Shown here: in pieces, positions 54,321 through 64,000 of the stretch
Layout: the number at the start of each line of letters is the position of its first letter
How positions within the stretch are numbered: the stretch's first letter is position 1
Assembly: GCA_036924285.1 (NCBI GenBank)
Contig: JAYKYS010000012.1
Location: 992,001 to 1,056,000, forward strand
DNA: 64,000 nt
Direction of reading: 5' to 3'
Source of the DNA: Asterella californica
Lineage: Eukaryota; Streptophyta; Marchantiopsida; Marchantiales; Aytoniaceae
Position numbers and translations under genes: made by a program
Notes under the pieces: generated by a model
Told to the model about the DNA's origin: nothing
What the model saw: only the letters and a program-made list of their open reading frames with translations
The model's database searches: none

Positions 54321-55755
54321 TGTGGATGAAATTCCTAACTGTCTTCGGGTTCGAACGCGTCTGCTGTAGAACTGAACTAAGTTCCCGTCACGGCCTTCAG
54401 CTTGCTCAACTGGTGTGCAGGAAGCAAGTCCCAGTCGGCCTCGACAAGGACCCTTATGCTGCCGCAGCTGGACCTCTATGGAGAATATACGACGATTTAA
54501 CAGAAGAAGATGAAGCCGCTTAGCCGCCGATGAAGAAACTGAAGTATCCCAGCTACTTGTACTGTGAACAGCAGTATAAGTTTCGGACTCCAAGCGGAAC
54601 CTCAGGACTTCGTGACTGACGTGAAGACAAGATCCAGGTAATTTCTGACGTACTACCCCGATGAAAGAGGACTTGGCAGAGGTCAACTGCGACCAGCGGC
54701 GGTCGGGGTAAAACTTTGCGTTGCAAGTCGTAAATTTCTTCCATTTCTCACTGCGGCAACCGGTTTTGCCAGAGCAAGAAGCTGCATGACATGGGACACT
54801 GTTTCTCAAGAGTTTGAACTTTGAATCCGAGAACCTTTCACCTCAGGGGGTCATTTGGAGAATTCTCCAGTAGGTCTTCCAAGTAATTCCATAGTTATCT
54901 ACTTTATCCTTTTTACTCACAGAGTTACTCCCACGGCATTATTTCGATAATTCAGTAAGAGAATAATAGATGTTTTATTTTTTATTGATTTTGCACAACT
55001 AAATCAATAAAAGATTTAAGTTGTGCAAATTCTGAGTTTCTAAGTCTCAGAATTTGAATTTGGAGTTCTGGACTCCCGATCTTTTCTAGTCTTCAGCAAA
55101 ATTAGTGGTTACATTTTGGTAAACAGAATCTGTTTTAAAAAGTAAATTACATAGAAGTTTTAACTAACAAGTAAGATTTCCGACTTTCCTTTCCTTCCCT
55201 CACAAATTTACAGAATTCCACCAGAAGCCTCCCTGGCACTGCACGTCTGTCTTGGCTGGCCGGGTCAATAGGAACTGGTTTGACTGGCTTGTTTAAAGAC
55301 TTTTGTCACCAATAAAGAGTCACTCATATGACTTTGCGGAGAAGATTATGTTGAGGCGCTAAATCCACAACTGTGTCAGAGTTTCGATAATGGGCTCTAA
55401 AACTATAACAGTGAAGTTAAAGGTGAAATTAAACATTTTATTTACACAACTCGTTCACCATCATTAATCCGACGTGTATACAAAGAACTGAGTTATTAAT
55501 ATGGTCGTATAGTCTAATATAAATAAAGTTAGGGTGAGGGTGTTTTTTCTTATAAATAGACTGTAATTCGATTTCAGACTGATTGTCAGAATCTGATAAT
55601 ATGCAACATATATGCTTTGAAAGAACTTAAATTTTGATATTTTACGGAAGATTAAACGATGATAAGATACTAATAACAAGATCTAACATATCTTTTACTA
55701 AAGACGAGAGAAAATTAAGACCAAAATAGATAATATATATAATTTGTAAATATAT
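54321..55755. other. Upstream region of the O-methyltransferase gene, no gene
   Basis: 54321-54809 stays open in the frame of exon 1 but shows no O-methyltransferase similarity and is probably leader. Beyond it the DNA is AT-rich; two consecutive hairpins stand at 54990-55052. Weak AT-rich frames are not supported. Confidence 0.4.
54990..55052. repeat. Two consecutive inverted repeats
   Basis: TTTGCACAACTAAATC pairs with GATTTAAGTTGTGCAAA around a 7-base loop (one bulge); then TTCTGAG pairs with CTCAGAA around 9 bases. Confidence 0.75.
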
Positions 55756-55789
55756 GTGGATTATAAGCTATATTGGGATGTAAGTCATC

Positions 55790-56264
55790 CATGGAGTTCA
55801 TGGACGCTCAAACGAAAAAACGCGACGCGATATATAGCCAACGGATGGGAAGACCCCATCAAGCCTTACAAGGGAAAGAAGGACCCGAAGGGCCAAGCAA
55901 TAACCACCCTGAAGGGGAGAACCCCGGGGCTAAGCCCCGCTATCAGTAGCTCTAAAATCGCCAGTCGCACCTATAATGTCGGAGACCAAAAAGTCAGTAC
56001 CTCTATCTACAACAGGTGCACCTGAAGAGGCATCGCCTACTGCGATTGCTCTTCTGTGAATGGCCCCTGCTAAAGCTCTCTGTAGAGCAATGGAAACCCG
56101 CTGCCTGAAAAACATGGTGCAGAAAGAAAGAGAAACCTCAACGCTCAAACCGCTCTTGTAGAAGTTAATGCACTGACAGAATGGAAAGAGAAATCAATTC
56201 AAGACTTTTTGAGGAAGTTAAGCTACAAGGGAAGTCCATGAAATTCATGGACTCCCTTGTAGCT
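55790..56264. other. GC-richer island ending in a long palindrome
   Basis: 55840-56110 is clearly richer in GC than its flanks and contains CCCCGGGGCTAAGCCCCG. The right edge (56221-56264) is an almost perfect inverted repeat of 21-22 bp with a one-base centre: AGCTACAAGGGAAGTCCATG and complement. The left edge has a related TCCATGGAGTTCATGGAC. A frame at 55756-56025 is not recognised. Confidence 0.45.
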
Positions 56265-56505
56265 TCAAAACAAACAAAACAAAACAGTGGGATATGCTAC
56301 ACTCTTCTCATGATTCACGTAAATAAAGTGAAACTACGACTCTGAAGAGTTAGTATCTACGTCTTCAATACTCCCGATGCTTCATAATTGACTATCTCAT
56401 GTCCATCTTGGTCTTCAATGATATCTTCATCTTCTTCCTAGGCTTCTTTTTTTCATTATCCTCTGTAGGTCAAACGCGTATTTCAACTGCTATTTCTTGT
56501 TCTAG
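56265..56505. other. No clear gene
   Basis: AT-rich spacer with an AAACAAACAAAACAAAAC stretch; nothing supported. Confidence 0.3.
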
Positions 56506-58505
56506 TCAAAACAACTGATTCTTTATTTGGACTAGGGTTGTCTTATACAGTCGATTACTTGTGGTGAGAATAAAATAAAAAGCTAAAATTTGTACTTCTG
56601 AAATATCTAACTCTTGTTTGTAGAGTGCATGTCTTCCTCTACCACCCAGAACCTTACGTCTCTCTAGATAGTATTTTCTGATGTAAGGATCAATCAAATC
56701 GGTTACATATACTGGATTGTAGAACCATATTTTCTTGATTTCATCCAAGTACATGTAACATGTATTCTAAATACCTCTTTTGATGTTGAGGACATTCCAT
56801 AATGCGTTAGGTCCACTTACTTCCTCTTCCGCTGACCTCGTTAATGTAGTTTTAGCACATTTTGCTTCCGAGTAAGACTCCAACAGTAGGAGGTCCGATG
56901 CATGCATTTCTCTTCTGGTTGGAAAGAATTCAATTGGCAAACTCTTTTTGTTGGGATCCAGTTGACATCAGTCGAGAAGGTTTTACTCCATATCTGAACC
57001 TCTCCGTATTCGTCATTTTTAATTTTGAATTCTTGGTTGTAAATGATATCATGAAGAGGTGGAATTGGACGAGGTGCTTCTTCAATAAAACACTTGAAGT
57101 TCTAAGTTCCCTCAAGAAGAGTAATGTGAGACCACGGAGTGTATGCTTGTCTGATGATGTCATTGAGTTGTGACAAGATAAAAGAGTTCTTTGACTGGAG
57201 AGCTATAGAGAATCCACTAAACATCTGATCAACATGATCGTGAGTCCTACCATGAGAAAACCTACTTTTATTTTCTTGAAAATCTGCCTATCTATTAACA
57301 TAGCAAGATAAGCAAAAAAAATATTGTTTTTGTTTTCTCGTATTGTGTTATCTAATTGCAAGTATAAAACTGATGGCAAAGGACCTTCCCATTCAGATAT
57401 CATACGGTGCAGAATAGAGATACTCAGATTAGAATTAGACTTATATTGTTTAAGGTAATGAAAACTCTGGTTTGAAATGTCCCAGTAAAATGAGATGCAC
57501 CTACAAGATGAACTCCTATCACAGAAGAACCGTTAACAGCTTTTGGAACTTTAGAGAAATGCGGAACGCATGTCCTCGTCTGATCCACTCCATCTATAGA
57601 ACAATATGCGTAATCTTTTCGTGAAGTTAGAGCTTTCCTTGTGCTAGTACTACGTTTATCAGCTTGTTCAGGACGATGAAACCAGTTGTGGCAAAATCTG
57701 TAAAACATATTATATGAATAAATCAGACAACATCTAGACATGATATTCATCCATGAACCTCATAATCTGCTCTTGCAAATATAATTATTGGGAGTCAGTC
57801 TATTCAATCAAGATGATACAAAATCAGAAAGACTTGGAAAATCGTTACTTTTTTCTGGTCTTGCATGTGATCTGTCTCGTTGATTCTTCATCTGCTCACA
57901 GAAGTCACACCCTGAAAATCTGTGTTTTGGAATTCTCACCAAAAGATAGTACTGATGTCAGTATCTTGTTAACGAGGAAAAACACAAAAGCTCCATCCTG
58001 TCCTCATCAGCTAGAAAGGACATGTCTGTCTCATAGTAATCGTAAAGTTCACTTTTGAACAAATTGTTGAAAAGATGGTAACTGGTTGCGTTGGGCTGTC
58101 TCTCCCAATATGACAAGAAAATAACTCCAACCATTCTTGTAGCAAAAAGTCCTCAGCACTCTTCAGCGGTAAGTAAATGTGTTTAGAGGCTGGATGACGA
58201 CTAGTATCGCTTTGGATTCTTCATAGATGACCATGACATACACAAAAAAATAACCTTGAAAGCTTTTGACGCACATCACTTCCACTATAAAGAGTACACA
58301 CTCTCTGGTTCGCGTGTTGTAGAGAGTCACTTCTCTGACAACTAGAATCTAGAAAAACATATCTTTCTTTTTGTTCCAAATAAAAATAACGTTCACGTTC
58401 TAATTTCAGACGATCAAAACCTGTGCTCCACCAGCATAACTTTTTAACAGCAAACTTCCTTCCATCTCTCCTTATAATATCAAGATTTACTTTACAGTGG
58501 ATCAA
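56506..58505 (-). pseudogene. DUF7869-type (RNase H-like, transposase-like) pseudogene
   Basis: Minus-strand blocks in order: 58505-58221 (N-terminal, weak); 57750-57480 with YCSIDGVDQTRTCVPHFSK and SSVIGVHLVGAS; 57403-57203 with PSVLYLQLDNTIRENKN and IFKKIKVGFLMVG; then, after a frameshift near 57245, THDHVDQMFSGFS; 57150-56870 with EEAPRPIPPLHDI; and 56754-56506 with IKKIWFYNPVYVTDLIDPY. The DG-DQ, LDN-RENKN and VGHTH-D-DQ signature is that of plant and algal DUF7869 proteins, thought to be transposon-derived. A second frameshift lies near 57450 and possibly introns (TTTTACAG at about 57705). Not functional as read. Confidence 0.65.
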
Positions 58506-58733
58506 CTTTTCATCAACTTTTCCAAGGGTTGCACGTTTGGATGGTTAACCTGAACTTCTCTGAGAAAGTTAATTATCTCGTAAAGTTTCTCTGAAGTGTT
58601 GCGTCTCTTTGATCTCTGCTGAACCACCTATAGGGTGTGAGTCTTTTGACTAGCGTGTCTCTTCGTCCTTGATAGACACTCCACTGACAAGATTTTCACT
58701 TCAAATCAATAGAAGAGTAGAGGTGTGGTGCCC
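58506..58733. other. Spacer before B2, no gene
   Basis: Short AT-rich stretch between the DUF7869 remnant and B2. The B2 left flank is GTAGAGG. Confidence 0.4.
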
Positions 58734-61210
58734 ACAAATTACAGGATTCATGAATTTTTGGAATTTTTGAGATTAATAACTTATTGGTATAACTGAAGAA
58801 GCGTTGTTACTTAAGATTACGGCTTCCTTAGCAGGAAGATGATCTTAAGGGCTGTTTGTAATATTAAGTTGACTTCTTCGGAAGACGACCTTCTTCAGAA
58901 GAGCGTCTTCTCGGAAGACTGTCTTCGGAAGACGGAAGATGGCGGAAGAGACACATCTTCCGGAAGACAGCAACCATGGAAGCTTAACCACGTATGGAGT
59001 AGGTGCACCTACCAGGTAGCACCGAATCGGTTAGGTAGGTCAGGAGGGTCCTTAAATTGCGGGGAAGATGCGCAGGAAGCGCATTAGCACTGAAACCTAC
59101 ATGCTTCCCGCATCGAGAGATTGGAGAACGAGAAGATCAATTCAGGCAACGAGTTGATTTGAGTGAGGAAATCAGCGAGTGAAATCGAGTGAGGTTAGGA
59201 TCGATTCGAAGCTAGAAGAAAGGCGAAGTCGAATTGCTGAGCGCAGAAGAGTGTCGAGCTGAAGACGGTTTTCTGTGAGCTCCCGGAAGCTGACATTGGA
59301 GGGTGACTGAGTGGAATCGAAGGTGGAATTGAGGCGTAGCCAGAAGCTGACCGCAGAAGCAGCCTTGTGGGGTCGCATTGGAGCTAGAATCAGAGACAGA
59401 AGTGCACGGAAGATCGAAGACAACTCGGGAAGTCGACAGAAGACAGTAGAGGTTCTTCCCATGTTCTCTTCCCTTCCCCACTGCTTCTCGTCTTTGTTTG
59501 GTATCCCCCGCGCTTCCCCGGTTGTTTGCAGGCAGCCTGATCGATCAATCCCTCACCCCTATTTTCCTATTGTGACATTGGGCGCGGAAGCGCTACCCAA
59601 TTTCTTTCAAACATCCTCTTTCTTCCCGAGTTCAATTCGAGCTTCCCTACCCCTTGCCCTCAAATTGGAGATCCCCTCTATCAATTTCCCTACCCTACCA
59701 TCCCTCTACTCCCGAAACCTTGAACAGAAGACGCTTCGGAAGATTGGAACATCTTCGGAAGACTATCTTCGGAAGACGCTTCAGTAGCTTGACTGTCTTC
59801 GGATGTCGACTGTGCACAATTCGTATCAAGAGTGGATTTGCTTTGGTTTGGTGTTAAGAGAGGCTTGGTACGAATTCTGAGTGGCTTGGTGAGTTGTTTT
59901 GTTATTTCTAGAAGTTGGAAGTCGGGAACTAGGCCTGTGCCTCCCGGTCTTCCAAGCTTCTCAAATCCACATCTTCCTAGAGAGACTAGAAGACTGGAAA
60001 GGCTGGCAAAATGTGCGAGAAGACGTGAGGGTCCATTTCGGATCTTTTCTGTTCGATCCATAGCAGCCCACTCCTTCTTCTTCCCGAACTTAGGAGAGAG
60101 TAGTCAGAAGTCTTGCTGGCAGAATCTGGAGAGAATGGTCGAGGATCATGTCTTCCCACCGAGCAGCAAGCTTCTTCTGAGTGTGTATTTCAGAAGAACA
60201 GAGTGCAAATGTCTTGAGTCTGTTGTGAGGATAGATTGCGCGTAGGAAGAAGAAGACAGGTGAGACCAGTGAAGGGAAGCCTGACTTCGGGAGGTCTTCT
60301 GAGAAAGACATTGAATCGGAAGCTGCCATGTGGGTCTTCCCAGAGACCACTGTCACCGCAGGAGCCCGCAACCATCTTCTGAACCTGTTATGCACTCTAC
60401 GTTTCACGAATCTTGTATCTTCTGATAGGAAGTAGGATGTAATGCAAGGTGGGTTGTCTTCTTAGGAATCCATGCGAGGCCTTGCTTAGTTAGGATTGTT
60501 TAGATATAGCTCGGAAGACGAGAGCTATCTAGGAAGTATTGTTAGAATCTCGGAAGACGGAGTAGCTGTCTTTTGGAAGACTAGTTTCGTCTTCTGAGAA
60601 GTAGAAGTTAGAATGTGGGCACTTGGGAAGGACTGAGCCTTCAGCTCACAGTAAGTGCGTGTGGCTTAGTGCAACAGATCTTCCAGTATGTCGATGCATC
60701 CTCGAGGGTTGGTGTTACTGGCAGCAGAGTTGGCCGAGGTCACACCCTTTTCTCAAGGAGTTGGGTCTCGACTTCTTCCTGTGGGATTGGTACCTCGTCG
60801 ACCAAGGACTTCTGGAGGAGGTTTGGGCAGCATTACCACCTCGCAACCGTGTACCTGCGAAGGCAGGAGTAGCTCGAGGAAGACCATCTTCCTGGACTGA
60901 AGATTGGTGGCGCAGGGCCTTCCACAGGCTAGAATCTGAGGACCGAGGGTATTGGCTCGAGAAGAAGATCTTGCCCAAGATCGTGAGTGAGTGGCATGTG
61001 CTTGGAAGCACAACTTGTCTCTTCCTGGAGGACAGGCAGGGAAGGAACGGGTGGAAGATCGAATCTTATCGGGAGTCGAAGAAGCGACTTCTGGCGAAGC
61101 TGTTTCTGCATCTCTTTCCCAAAGGGAAAGCGCAGAAGACGAGGTACCTTGGAGATCAGGACGTAGAGTTCCTGAAAGCAGTATGGGATGAGGGAGTGTC
61201 CGTCAACTGG
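58734..61210 (+). mobile_element. Element B2, left part, interrupted by B3
   Basis: Starts TGTGGTGCCCACAAATTACA like B1 and B3, with the same subterminal palindrome cluster (58877-58970), leader and reading frame. Contains the about 780-bp block missing in B1. It is cut at ACTGG (61206-61210) inside its reading frame, where B3 begins with its own terminus. The remainder of B2 should lie beyond the window. Confidence 0.65.
60688..61210 (+). pseudogene. B-family protein in B2, frameshifted and interrupted
   Basis: Same protein as at 63227 in B3 (about 90% alike by eye). An extra T in the TTTT run at about 60747-60752 puts the start out of frame with the main body, which runs ELGLDFFLWDWYLVDQ, LLEEVWAALPPRNRVPAKA, WTEDWWRRAFHR and LLAKLFLHLFPKGKAQ. 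The frame then enters B3 at 61211. Start ATG at 60688 aligns with the B3 start. Confidence 0.55.
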
Positions 61211-64000
61211 TGTGGTGCCCACAAATTACAGGATGCACGAATTTTTGAAATTTTTAAGAATAATAACTTGTTTGTATAACTGAAGAAGCATTGTTACTTA
61301 AGGTTACGTCTTCCTTAACATGAAGATGATCTTAAGAGCTGTTTGTAATAAGAAGTTGACTTCTCTGGAAGACGACCGTCTTCGGAAGAGCGTCTTCTCA
61401 GTTGCGTCTTCAGAAGACGGGAAGACGGCGGAAGATGAGAAGACGGCGGAAGACACCTGTCTTCCAGAAGACAGCGACCGCGAAGGCCCAACCACGAGTT
61501 TTCGGGTAAGACAGTAGGTGTACCTATTGGGTCGCACCGAATAGGTAGGTAGGTCGGAGAAGACACATAAGGTCGAAAACCCCTAATCTGCAGAGAAGAT
61601 GCGCAGGAAGCACATTAGGCGCATTTCAACTTCCCGCAGCACAACGCGCTTGAGAAGATCGATTGGAGAGAGTGAGCTTCGCAAGTGAGCTTTGAGAGAG
61701 GAATCGAGTGAGGACATCGAGGTAGGAGAGAATCAGTTGGCAGCTAGGCGAAGGGCGAGACCGAATTGCTGGGGCACAGAAAGCAAAAGAGCGAAGGCGT
61801 TTCTGTGAGCTCCCGAGAAGTTGACATTGGAGAGCAGCGAGTAGAATCGAAGGTGGAATCGAGGCGTGGCCAGACATTGACAGCAGGCGCAGTCGTGAGG
61901 AGTCGCATTGGAGCTAGGACCAGAGCCAAGAAGCGCGCGGAGGTCGAAGGCAACTCGTGGAGGCCGAAGAAGACTGTAGAGGTTCTTCCCCCTGTTCTTT
62001 CTCCTTCCCACTTCTTCTCGCCTCTTTCTGGTATTCCCCGTGCTTCCTTGGTTGTGTGCAGGCAGCCTGATCGATTACCCCCACCCCCATCTTTCCTATT
62101 GAGACATTGGGCGCAGAAGCGCTGCCCAATTTTTGTCAGACATCTCCTTGCTTCTTCCCGAGCTTAATTCGAGCTTCCCTACTCCTAGCCCTTAAATTGG
62201 AGATCCCAACTATCAATTTCCCTACCCTACTACCTCTCTACCCCCGAAACCTGGAATAGAAGACGATTCGGAAGATGGAACATCTTCGGAAGATGCTTCT
62301 TAAGCTTGACTGTCTTCGGAAGACTGTCTTCGGAAGTCGACTGAACACAATTCGTATCAAGAGTGGATTTGTGTTGCTTTGTGTTAAGAGAGGCTTGGTA
62401 CGAATCCCGAGTGGTGTGGTGAGTTGTTTTGTTATTTTGAGAAGTTGGAAGTCGGGAACTAGGCCTGTGCCTCCCGGTCTTCCAAGCTTCTCAACTCCAC
62501 ATCTTCCTAGAGAGACTAGAAGACTGAAAGGCTGGCAAAATGAGCGAGAAGACGTGAGGGTCCATTCGGATCTCTTCTGTCTGACCCATAGCAGCCATTC
62601 CTTCTTCTTCCCAAACTTAGAAGAGAGTCGTGAGAATACTTGCTGACAGAATCTGGAGAGAATGGTCGAGGGTCATGTCTTCCCACCGAGCAGCAAGGTT
62701 CTTCTGAGTGCGTATGAGAGGTGAGAAGTCAGAAGAACAGAGTGCAAATGTCTTGAGTCTGTTGTGAGGATAGATTGCGCGTAGGAAGAAGAAGACAGGT
62801 GAGATCAGTGAAGGGAAGCCTGACTTCGGGTAGTCTTCCGAGAAAGACATTGAATCGGAAACTGTCCCGAGTGTCTTCCCAGAGGCCACTGTCACCGCAG
62901 GAGCCCGCAACCAACTTCTGAACTTGTCATGCACTTTATGTTTCGCGAATCTTGTATCTTCTGATAAGAAGTAGGATGTAATGCAAGGTGGGTTGTCTTC
63001 TTGGTAATCCATGCGAGGCCTTGCTTAGATAGGATTGGTTAGATATAGCTCGGAAGACGAGAGCTACCTAGGAAGTACTGTTAGAATCCCGGAAGACGGA
63101 GTAGCTGTCTTCTGGAAGACTAGTTTCGTCTTCTGAGAAGTAGAAGCTAGACTGTGGGCACTTGGGAAGGACTGATCCTTCTGCTCATAGTAAGTGCTTG
63201 TGGCTTAGTGCAAAAGATCTTCCAGCATGATGATGCATCCGCGAGGCTTGGTGTTACCAGCGGCAGAATTGGCCGAGGCCACTCCTTTCCTCAAGGAGTT
63301 GGGTCTCGACTTCTTCCTGTGGGATTGGAACCTCGCAGATCAAGGACTTCTGGAGGAAGTGTGGGCAGCGTTGCCACCTCGTAACCGTGTACCTGCGAAG
63401 GCAGGAGTAGCTCGAGGAAGATCGTCTTCCTGGACTGAAGACTGGTGGCGCAGGGCTTTTCACAGGCCTGAATCCGAGAACCGAGGATATTGGTACGAGA
63501 AGAAGATCTTGCCTAGAATCGTGAGTTCGTGGCATGTGCCTGGGAGCACCACCTGCCTTTTTGTGGAAGACAGGCAGGGGAGGAACGGTTGGAAGATAGA
63601 ATCTTACCGGGAGCCGAAGAAGCGACTTCTGGCAAAGTTGTTTCTGCATCTCTTTCCCAAAGGGAAAGCACAGAAGACAAGGTACTTAGGAGATCAAGAC
63701 GTGGAGTTCCTGGAATCAGTGTGGGATGACAGAGTGCCCATCTACTGGGGCGCGTACATCCACAACTATGTACAGACGGAGCTAGCATACTTGGGTACCC
63801 CGGTAGGAGGACACCTGACGCCCTTCCTCTGCTACTTGTATGTAGCCATGGGGGATCTTAGGGAAGATCAGCTGGTAGTGTATGGGCCAACGGAGCGACA
63901 GGAGGTGAAGGAGGAGACCTCGGAAGACTATGACCGAGAGGCAGCAGCAACGCCCCCTCCCACTCTGATGCCACAGCTGAGGCCCGGCTCTCACCAGAAG
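61211..64000 (+). mobile_element. Element B3, nested in B2, runs off the right edge
   Basis: Starts TGTGGTGCCCACAAATTACA immediately after ACTGG of B2. Leader, palindrome cluster (61365-61480) and reading frame follow the B2 layout. Right end not in the window. Confidence 0.65.
63227..64000 (+). CDS. B-family element protein, open to the window edge, unknown function
   Basis: 258 codons without a stop from ATG at 63227 to the last base; the gene continues outside. Start chosen at the first of three Met codons (MMMHPRG), which aligns with the B2 start. Trp-rich and basic: DFFLWDWNLADQ, WTEDWWRRAF, GWKIESYREPKKRLLAKLF, GKAQKTRYLGDQDVEF, then LGTPVGGHLTPF and an acidic Ser/Glu-rich tail. No DDE, zinc or helicase motif is visible in this part. 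Being retained in B2 and B3, it is presumably element-encoded, perhaps the transposition protein or a DNA-binding partner. I do not recognise the family. Confidence 0.6.
   Translation, partial: MMMHPRGLVLPAAELAEATPFLKELGLDFFLWDWNLADQGLLEEVWAALPPRNRVPAKAGVARGRSSSWTEDWWRRAFHRPESENRGYWYEKKILPRIVSSWHVPGSTTCLFVEDRQGRNGWKIESYREPKKRLLAKLFLHLFPKGKAQKTRYLGDQDVEFLESVWDDRVPIYWGAYIHNYVQTELAYLGTPVGGHLTPFLCYLYVAMGDLREDQLVVYGPTERQEVKEETSEDYDREAAATPPPTLMPQLRPGSHQK

Noticed and set aside
54321..54809. N-terminal extension of the O-methyltransferase from the ATG at 54809
   Set aside because: The extra 163 codons have no family similarity and the protein would be far too long; treated as leader.
55840..56110. 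Organelle DNA insert
   Set aside because: The GC-rich island looks unlike its surroundings but I could not match it to any organelle gene.
5231..64000. CRISPR-like array from repeated GAAGAC words
   Set aside because: The words are short, irregularly spaced palindromes in transposon ends in a eukaryotic genome, with no spacer structure.

Overview
This is a eukaryotic, intron-bearing window dominated by nested transposable elements. A plant-type O-methyltransferase gene with two short GT-AG introns, chromovirus and copia elements with plant-style primer sites, and DUF7869-type and DDE transposase-like remnants point to a streptophyte. A bryophyte, lycophyte, fern or charophyte relative seems likelier than a seed plant, but this cannot be fixed from the sequence. 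I see no CRISPR array, prokaryotic operon or confident tRNA or rRNA gene.

Layout. 1-1371: 5' end of a minus-strand LTR element (H). 2672-27704: one Ty3/gypsy element (A) with 1.8-1.9 kb LTRs, bounded by GCGG duplications and stretched from about 10 kb to 25 kb by three insertions. These are B1 (5231-8864, an unfamiliar TG...CA element), C (13009-18772, a young minus-strand gypsy) and E (20154-25828, a chromovirus). 27709-31070: degraded low-copy DNA with remnants of a plant protein and of a transposase. 31071-40586: gypsy element D, inserted into that transposase pseudogene and itself carrying a solo LTR of E (38661-39772). 42500-44521: truncated copia F, minus strand. 44522-50749: copia G, minus strand, with a 1.1 kb foreign segment. 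52791-54320: the O-methyltransferase gene, the best host-gene candidate. 56506-58505: frameshifted DUF7869-type pseudogene. 58734-64000: two more B copies, B3 sitting inside B2, with an open unidentified reading frame running off the right edge.

How it fits together. The target-site duplications order the insertions: A is older than B1, C and E; D postdates the transposase remnant; E3 postdates D; B3 postdates B2. Almost every pol gene carries stops, frameshifts or deletions. Exceptions are the 775-codon frame of E, whose 5' half is missing, and the open frame in B3. All five gypsy insertions have 4-bp duplications, whereas copia G and B1 have 5-bp ones.
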